DNA of 64,000 nt, taken from the NCBI GenBank assembly GCA_000702685.1, contig JNJD01000009.1, positions 62,001-126,000 of the forward strand, read 5' to 3'. The position numbers were made by a program, and so were the translations under genes. Below the pieces are notes generated by a model. That model worked only from the letters and a program-made list of their open reading frames with translations. It was not told the DNA's origin and did no database searches. The DNA comes from Lachnospiraceae bacterium AC2028. GTDB lineage: Bacteria; Bacillota; Clostridia; Lachnospirales; Lachnospiraceae. Below, piece after piece: positions 59,229 to 64,000 of the stretch (positions are counted from its first letter, which is position 1; the number at the start of each line of letters is the position of its first letter).

Positions 59229-60752
59229 TTGAGTAACGAGTACAGAAATGACAGAGATGTCGCAAATAGACGCAGCAGAACTACCGAAAGACCTGTCACA
59301 TACAGGGAAGATGATTATATAAACTATGACGCAAGACCGAGGACGAGGAGCTCATCGCAGCGCCCCGCAGGCGCACAGGGCAGACCTTCGGGAAGACCGG
59401 ACCCTTACGCACAGGGCCCCCGCAGCGCGTCGCAGCGTCCCGCAGGTTCGGGATACGCTCAGCAGCGCCCCGCAGGCGCACAGGGAAGACCCGCCGGTGC
59501 TCCTGCATCCGGACAGCAGAGAAATGTGATAAGACGCACCGCTTCTCCTCAGCCCGCAGAGCCCGTTTATTACAGTATTCCCGAAGACTGGGAAAAGCCC
59601 CGCAGGAAGAAAAAGGCTCCCGCCCGAAGCAATAATGTAAGATATGATGCTCCGGGAAGCGGCCGCGGAGGAAGGGGCGGAAACGGCGGAAGAAATACGG
59701 CACCCCGCGGCGGAAGAAACGCAGCACCGCGCGGAGGCAAAAACGGTAATCCCGCTCCCCGCAAGCGTAAGAATCTTTTTCTTTCTTTTATAAAGACGAT
59801 ATTCGTAACGCTGGTCGTTCTTCTGGCGATAGCGCTGGGTCTTTCTTTTTTTATGACCAGGAAGGCATATTCGCTGATGACGTACGAAGAAGCCGGCGAT
59901 CTCGATAAGAAAGCCCTGACGGCGGACGGAGTCACCAACATCCTGCTGATCGGAAACGATTCGAGACTGAACGGTGAGGACGGCCGTAGCGATGCGATGA
60001 TACTGGTATCGATCTCGACCAAGACCGGCAAGGTCCTTATGACCTCCATACTCAGGGATATCTATGTTGAGATACCCGGATACGGCTCCAACAGACTTAA
60101 CGCCGCATACGCTTTCGGCGGTCCCGAACTGCTCATGAAGACGATCGAGCAGAACTTCGATATTCCGGTGAACAGATACATCCTGGTCAATTTCGAAGCG
60201 TTTGCGAACGTGGTCGATGCGGTCGGAGGTGTGGATCTTGAGCTCACGCCTGATGAGGTCATCTGGGTCAATGCTTACCTTAACGAATACAACGAGCTTC
60301 GCGGCAAGGAGTTCGGCTACGATTATATCTATGATCTCGAAGGCGGAATGCTGCATCTGAACGGTGCGCAGGCACTTGCCTATTCGAGGAACAGATACAT
60401 CGGAATGGATTTCGGGCGCACCGAGCGCCAGAGAAAGGTCATGGAGGAGATCATCAAGAAGCTCCCCGGAACCGTCCTTAAGGACTTCAACGGTTTTGTC
60501 GAGGCACTCTGTCCAAACCTTACGACCAATCTCACCTTTGCCGAGTGCTACACACTGCTCCTAAGGGCTCCTTTTGCCCTCCGGTACGAAAGGGTGAGCG
60601 GAAGTCTTCCCCTTGAGAACACCTGGTGGAATGAAACAAGGGATTCCATGGCGGTTCTGGGCGTAGATTTCGAAGCAAACAAAGAGTACCTGAAAGAGAA
60701 TCTCTACTACGCTCCGGCGAAGGATGCCGAAGAGTCCGAAACCGAAGAATAG
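59229..60752 (+). CDS. LytR-CpsA-Psr (LCP) family protein
   Basis: A 507-residue membrane protein. Residues 1 to about 180 are a disordered cytoplasmic tail rich in Arg, Pro, Gly and Ala with repeats of QRPAG and AQGRP and an RGG-rich end. A helix lies at about 186-208. The LCP domain follows: SDAMILVSIS, TSILRDIYVEIPGYGSNRLNAAYAFGG, VNFEAFANVVDAVGGVDL and LNGAQALAYSRNR. LCP proteins attach wall teichoic acid or capsule polymers to peptidoglycan. TTG start after AAAGG. Confidence 0.92.
   Translation: MSNEYRNDRDVANRRSRTTERPVTYREDDYINYDARPRTRSSSQRPAGAQGRPSGRPDPYAQGPRSASQRPAGSGYAQQRPAGAQGRPAGAPASGQQRNVIRRTASPQPAEPVYYSIPEDWEKPRRKKKAPARSNNVRYDAPGSGRGGRGGNGGRNTAPRGGRNAAPRGGKNGNPAPRKRKNLFLSFIKTIFVTLVVLLAIALGLSFFMTRKAYSLMTYEEAGDLDKKALTADGVTNILLIGNDSRLNGEDGRSDAMILVSISTKTGKVLMTSILRDIYVEIPGYGSNRLNAAYAFGGPELLMKTIEQNFDIPVNRYILVNFEAFANVVDAVGGVDLELTPDEVIWVNAYLNEYNELRGKEFGYDYIYDLEGGMLHLNGAQALAYSRNRYIGMDFGRTERQRKVMEEIIKKLPGTVLKDFNGFVEALCPNLTTNLTFAECYTLLLRAPFALRYERVSGSLPLENTWWNETRDSMAVLGVDFEANKEYLKENLYYAPAKDAEESETEE
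59358..59491 (+). repeat. Direct repeat coding the QRPAG tail
   Basis: A 29-base segment at 59358-59386 recurs at 59463-59491 with one difference; both encode QRPAGAQGRP. Shorter QRPAG copies lie between. They form the Pro/Arg-rich cytoplasmic tail of the LCP protein and may vary by recombination. Confidence 0.7.
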
Positions 60753-60867
60753 GGCGTATGCGCCTGCTCTTTTCTACCAAAAGAATAATTGAAAAATCGG
60801 GCATAAGTGTTTAAACTGATACTGATATGCACGTATAGAAAACCATATTTTCAAAGGAGTTATCCTG

Positions 60868-62994
60868 ATGTCTGAAAATGCATGCTGTGAAAATGTAAAT
60901 ATTGAGGAGATTTTCGGATCCAAAGTCTTCACCCTCGGCAAAATGAAGGAAAGACTTCCCGAAAATGTTTACAAAGAGGTTGTTGGCGTGATGCAAAAAG
61001 GCGGAGAGCTTTCCAGAAAATCCGCCGATATCGTAGCCGGTGCCATGAAGGACTGGGCCGTTGAAAACGGAGCAACCCACTATACCCACTGGTTCCATCC
61101 TCTTACGGGTATTACGGCCGAGAAGCATGATTCATTCGTCACTCATCCCGACAATATGGGAAGGATGATAATGGAGTTTTCCGGAAAAGAGCTCATAAAG
61201 GGCGAACCGGACGCTTCGTCTTTCCCCTCCGGAGGACTCAGGGCGACATTCGAGGCAAGAGGATATACGGTCTGGGATATCACCTCCCCCGCATTCCTCA
61301 AGGAAGATGCTACCGGAGTCATCCTCTGCATTCCCACGGCATTCTGCTCTTACACGGGTGAGGCTCTTGATAAAAAGACACCGCTCCTTCGTTCCATGGA
61401 GGCAATTTCCGAACAGGCACTCCGTATCGTAAAGCTTTTCGGAGATAAAAAGGCCACCAAGGTCACTCCTTCCGTCGGTCCCGAGCAGGAATATTTCCTT
61501 GTGGACAGGGATAAGTACTTAAGACGTCCCGATATGGTCTTTGCGGGAAGAACTCTTTTCGGTGCACCCGCACCCAAGGGCCAGGAGATGGACGACCACT
61601 ATTTTGGTGCCATCAGGGAGAGGATCGGAGCGTTCATGAAGGACCTCAATCTCGAACTCTGGAAGCTCGGCGTTACCGCCAAGACCCAGCACAACGAGGT
61701 TGCGCCCGCCCAGCACGAGCTTGCTCCCATATATGAGACCGCTAACATCGCGGTTGATCACAACCAGATAATAATGGAGACGATGAAGAAGGTTGCCGAG
61801 CGCAGAGGCCTTCACTGTCTTCTTAACGAAAAGCCTTATAACTGTGTCAACGGAAGCGGTAAGCACAATAACTGGTCGCTTACTACCGACACGGGTGTCA
61901 ATCTTCTCGATCCCGGATATACTCCGGAGGCAAATGTACAGTTCCTTCTCGTACTTGCCTGCATACTCAGGGCTGTTGATGAGCATGCGGATCTTCTGAG
62001 ACAGAGTGCTTCCAACGTCGGCAACGAACACAGACTCGGTGCGGATGAGGCACCTCCCGCGATCATCAGCGTGTTCCTCGGCGAACAGCTTGAGGATGTC
62101 GTAAAGCAGCTTATCGAGACCGGAGCAGCGGATCATTCGATCCACGGCGGCAAGCTCATCACCGGTGTATCCACTCTTTCCGATATCGAGAAGGATGCAA
62201 CCGACAGAAACCGTACCTCACCCTTCGCATTTACCGGTAACAAATTCGAGTTCCGTATGGTCGGAAGCTCGGATTCCATTGCCGATGCCAATACTACGAT
62301 CAACACCATAGTTGCGGAGAGCTTCTGCGATGCCGCAGACATACTTGAAAAGGCTGACAACTTCGAACTCGCCTGCCACGACCTTATCAAGAAATATCTT
62401 GCCGAGCACGTAAGGATCATATTCTCCGGCGACGGATATTCGGATGCGTGGGTGAAGGAAGCCGAAAAGCGCGGACTTCCCAATATCAGGAATATGGTCG
62501 ATGCCGCAAGCGCACTTACAACCGACAAGTCCGTCGCGCTGTTCGAAAGATTTGGAATCTATACCAAGGTTGAGCTCGAGTCCCGTGAAGAGATCGTTTA
62601 CGAGATCTATTCCAAGAGCATCAATATCGAAGCAAATACCATGATCGAAATGGCAAGAAAGCTCTATATTCCCGCTGTGGTTAAGTATGAGCGTATGCTT
62701 GCCGATGCGATCAACGGTGTCAAGGCTGCCGGCGGAGATGCCGCTGCTGTATCCAGGATCCTTTCCGAAGTATCGGCTCTTCTTGCACAGACACTTGATG
62801 CTGTCGAAAATCTTGAGAAGATAACCGGAGAAGCCAAGGCTATGAGCCGCGGCAAGGATCAGGCTGTTACCTACAGGGACAAGGTTGTTCCCGCTATGAC
62901 ACTTCTCAGAACTCCCGTTGATAAGCTTGAAACAATGGTGGATAAGAGAATGTGGCCCGTTCCTACTTACGAAGATCTGATGTTTGAGGTATAA
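60868..62994 (+). CDS. glnN: Glutamine synthetase type III
   Basis: A 708-residue GSIII, the large form found in Bacteroidetes, cyanobacteria and clostridia. Seen are the N-terminal [83 protein letters not shown] and [17 protein letters not shown]. It joins ammonia to glutamate with ATP. A CAAAGGAGTT site precedes the ATG. The 115-base spacer before it holds only weak promoter matches (TTGAAA, 17 bases, TAAACT near 60789-60817) and no riboswitch I can see. Confidence 0.97.
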   Translation: MSENACCENVNIEEIFGSKVFTLGKMKERLPENVYKEVVGVMQKGGELSRKSADIVAGAMKDWAVENGATHYTHWFHPLTGITAEKHDSFVTHPDNMGRMIMEFSGKELIKGEPDASSFPSGGLRATFEARGYTVWDITSPAFLKEDATGVILCIPTAFCSYTGEALDKKTPLLRSMEAISEQALRIVKLFGDKKATKVTPSVGPEQEYFLVDRDKYLRRPDMVFAGRTLFGAPAPKGQEMDDHYFGAIRERIGAFMKDLNLELWKLGVTAKTQHNEVAPAQHELAPIYETANIAVDHNQIIMETMKKVAERRGLHCLLNEKPYNCVNGSGKHNNWSLTTDTGVNLLDPGYTPEANVQFLLVLACILRAVDEHADLLRQSASNVGNEHRLGADEAPPAIISVFLGEQLEDVVKQLIETGAADHSIHGGKLITGVSTLSDIEKDATDRNRTSPFAFTGNKFEFRMVGSSDSIADANTTINTIVAESFCDAADILEKADNFELACHDLIKKYLAEHVRIIFSGDGYSDAWVKEAEKRGLPNIRNMVDAASALTTDKSVALFERFGIYTKVELESREEIVYEIYSKSINIEANTMIEMARKLYIPAVVKYERMLADAINGVKAAGGDAAAVSRILSEVSALLAQTLDAVENLEKITGEAKAMSRGKDQAVTYRDKVVPAMTLLRTPVDKLETMVDKRMWPVPTYEDLMFEV

Positions 62995-63000
62995 ACCGCT

Positions 63001-64000
63001 ATGGACAGGATCACATCCAGATTCCTTATATACGGAGGACTTCCCGAAGATTCCGTTCTGATGCAGCTTGCAGAAGTCTGCAGGATTCTTCGCGCGGGTG
63101 AATATGATCCGAATGAGATAACCTCACATGTCTATGCCCAGATCAAGAAGATCCTGGTCATATCCACGGATTATAATTTTGACGGAAATCTCTGGCAGAA
63201 TTATCTTACATATCTTCTTGTCACAGCCGAAAATCCCTTTGCCCTGACCGCCGAAAAGACCGGCGGAAGCGAAGGTACGGTCAATCACTTCGCAAAGAGC
63301 GATTTTACCGCTTTCATGGAACTGTTCCGCTATGATTTTTCATGGATAGAAGAGCTTCTTCAGACGGATGTGTTCAGCTGCATCACGGATTATAAAGCGA
63401 TCGAAAAGCCTTCGCTCATGTACAACGGAAGCGTCAGTGAGAAGGTCAGGGCACTTTCCGACAAACTTGCCGCAGCGAAGGATGCGGATGAGTTCTTCCG
63501 CATCATGACCGGATTTTACAAAGATTACGGTGTAGGAATGTTCGGACTCAACAAAGCATTCCGTATCGCCGATGCACCTGACGGAAGTGTCATATTTAAG
63601 CCCGTCGCTAATATGGAGCATGTCGTTTTGTCAGATCTTCACGGATATGAGATCCAGAAGGCAAAGCTCATCGAAAATACCGAAGCTTTTGTCGAGGGAA
63701 GGAAGGCCAATAACGTTCTTCTTTTCGGTGACAGCGGAACCGGTAAGTCCACCAGCATCAAGGCCATAGTCAATGAATATTATGACAGGGGCCTTCGAAT
63801 GATAGAGATCTACAAGTATCAGTTCAGGTTCTTAAGCCAGCTGATCTCACAGATCAAGAACAGAAATTACAAGTTCATCATTTATATGGACGATCTTTCT
63901 TTTGAAGAGGATGAGTCCGAATATAAATTCCTGAAGGCGGTTATTGAAGGCGGACTTGAGACCAGGCCCGACAATATCCTTATCTATGCGACATCCAACA
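63001..64000 (+). CDS. AAA ATPase, DUF815 family (cut by window end)
   Basis: At least 333 residues, continuing past the window. The N-terminal helical part is unremarkable. From about 215 it has FGLNKAFRIAD and DLHGYEIQKAKLIENTEAFVEGRKANNVLLFGDSGTGKSTS with Walker A GDSGTGKS, then FIIYMDDLSFEEDE (Walker B). This fits the DUF815 ATP-binding family, whose role is not known to me. It starts six bases after the glnN stop. Confidence 0.85.
   Translation, partial: MDRITSRFLIYGGLPEDSVLMQLAEVCRILRAGEYDPNEITSHVYAQIKKILVISTDYNFDGNLWQNYLTYLLVTAENPFALTAEKTGGSEGTVNHFAKSDFTAFMELFRYDFSWIEELLQTDVFSCITDYKAIEKPSLMYNGSVSEKVRALSDKLAAAKDADEFFRIMTGFYKDYGVGMFGLNKAFRIADAPDGSVIFKPVANMEHVVLSDLHGYEIQKAKLIENTEAFVEGRKANNVLLFGDSGTGKSTSIKAIVNEYYDRGLRMIEIYKYQFRFLSQLISQIKNRNYKFIIYMDDLSFEEDESEYKFLKAVIEGGLETRPDNILIYATSN

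Noticed and set aside
60753-60867. Riboswitch or glutamine-type RNA motif before glnN
   Set aside because: The 115-base spacer has no conserved paired structure that I can recognise, only weak promoter hexamers.

Overview
The window looks like chromosome from a Clostridia-class Firmicute, most likely a Lachnospiraceae member related to rumen or gut Butyrivibrio-type bacteria. The reasons are the gene order hprK-glk-murB-rapZ-whiA-HPr, the presence of IreB, YlbF, MecA, glutamine synthetase type III and archaeal-type ProRS, strong AGGAGG ribosome binding sites, frequent TTG starts and many ATGA-type overlaps. The family assignment is inferred from gene content, not from a database search. There are 61 likely protein genes (one cut by the right edge, one interrupted by a stop codon, one doubtful), two tRNAs (Pro-CGG, Lys-CUU), and no rRNA, CRISPR, prophage or transposase gene.

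Layout. 1-8.5 kb: Nudix hydrolase, CmpB-like membrane protein, MATE exporter, an unknown protein, a membrane diguanylate cyclase, a GH2 glycosidase and small membrane proteins. 8.6-15.2 kb: carbohydrate region with GH95 and GH3 enzymes and a soluble LacI-type sensor fused to a GGDEF domain. 15.3-26.2 kb: tRNA-Lys, tatD, mecA, a zinc-ribbon membrane protein with a TPM-domain partner, a phosphatase, proS, a DEDD exonuclease, uvrC and a DUF1846 gene. 26.4-36 kb: one long operon-like run ftsH, PBP5-like pseudoenzyme, trmB, trxA, hprK, glk, murB, rapZ, whiA, HPr-like. 36-44 kb: lipid kinase, GNAT, cyclophilin, esterase, tadA, cysE, prmA, rsmE. 44-46.6 kb: ABC exporter with LytTR regulator and DUF3021 partner. 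46.7-53.5 kb: pilT, cysteine desulfurase, GH10 xylanase, mtaB, a second HPr-like gene, thiI. 53.6-64 kb: ireB, ruvX, DUF1292, RNase J, ylbF, MltG-like remnant, trmR-like, trhP-like, LCP protein, glnN and an AAA ATPase running off the end.

How it fits together. All four glycoside hydrolases lack signal peptides, so they should act on imported oligosaccharides. Glucose would then be phosphorylated by the ATP-dependent ROK kinase encoded beside HPr kinase. Both HPr-like proteins keep the regulatory serine but lack the PTS histidine, which suggests a purely regulatory, Crh-like carbon control module. Two diguanylate cyclases sit directly beside glycosidase genes.

The most unusual points are: an in-frame UGA replacing a conserved glycine codon of RNase J; a D,D-carboxypeptidase homologue that has lost all three catalytic motifs; two families of dispersed palindromes (REP-like, one arranged as a REPIN) that repeatedly sit on stop codons or just before starts; a 21-bp-spaced direct repeat before the LytTR-controlled ABC operon; and a 14-bp perfect inverted repeat between thiI and ireB. 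I did not find a clear new defence or mobile system.
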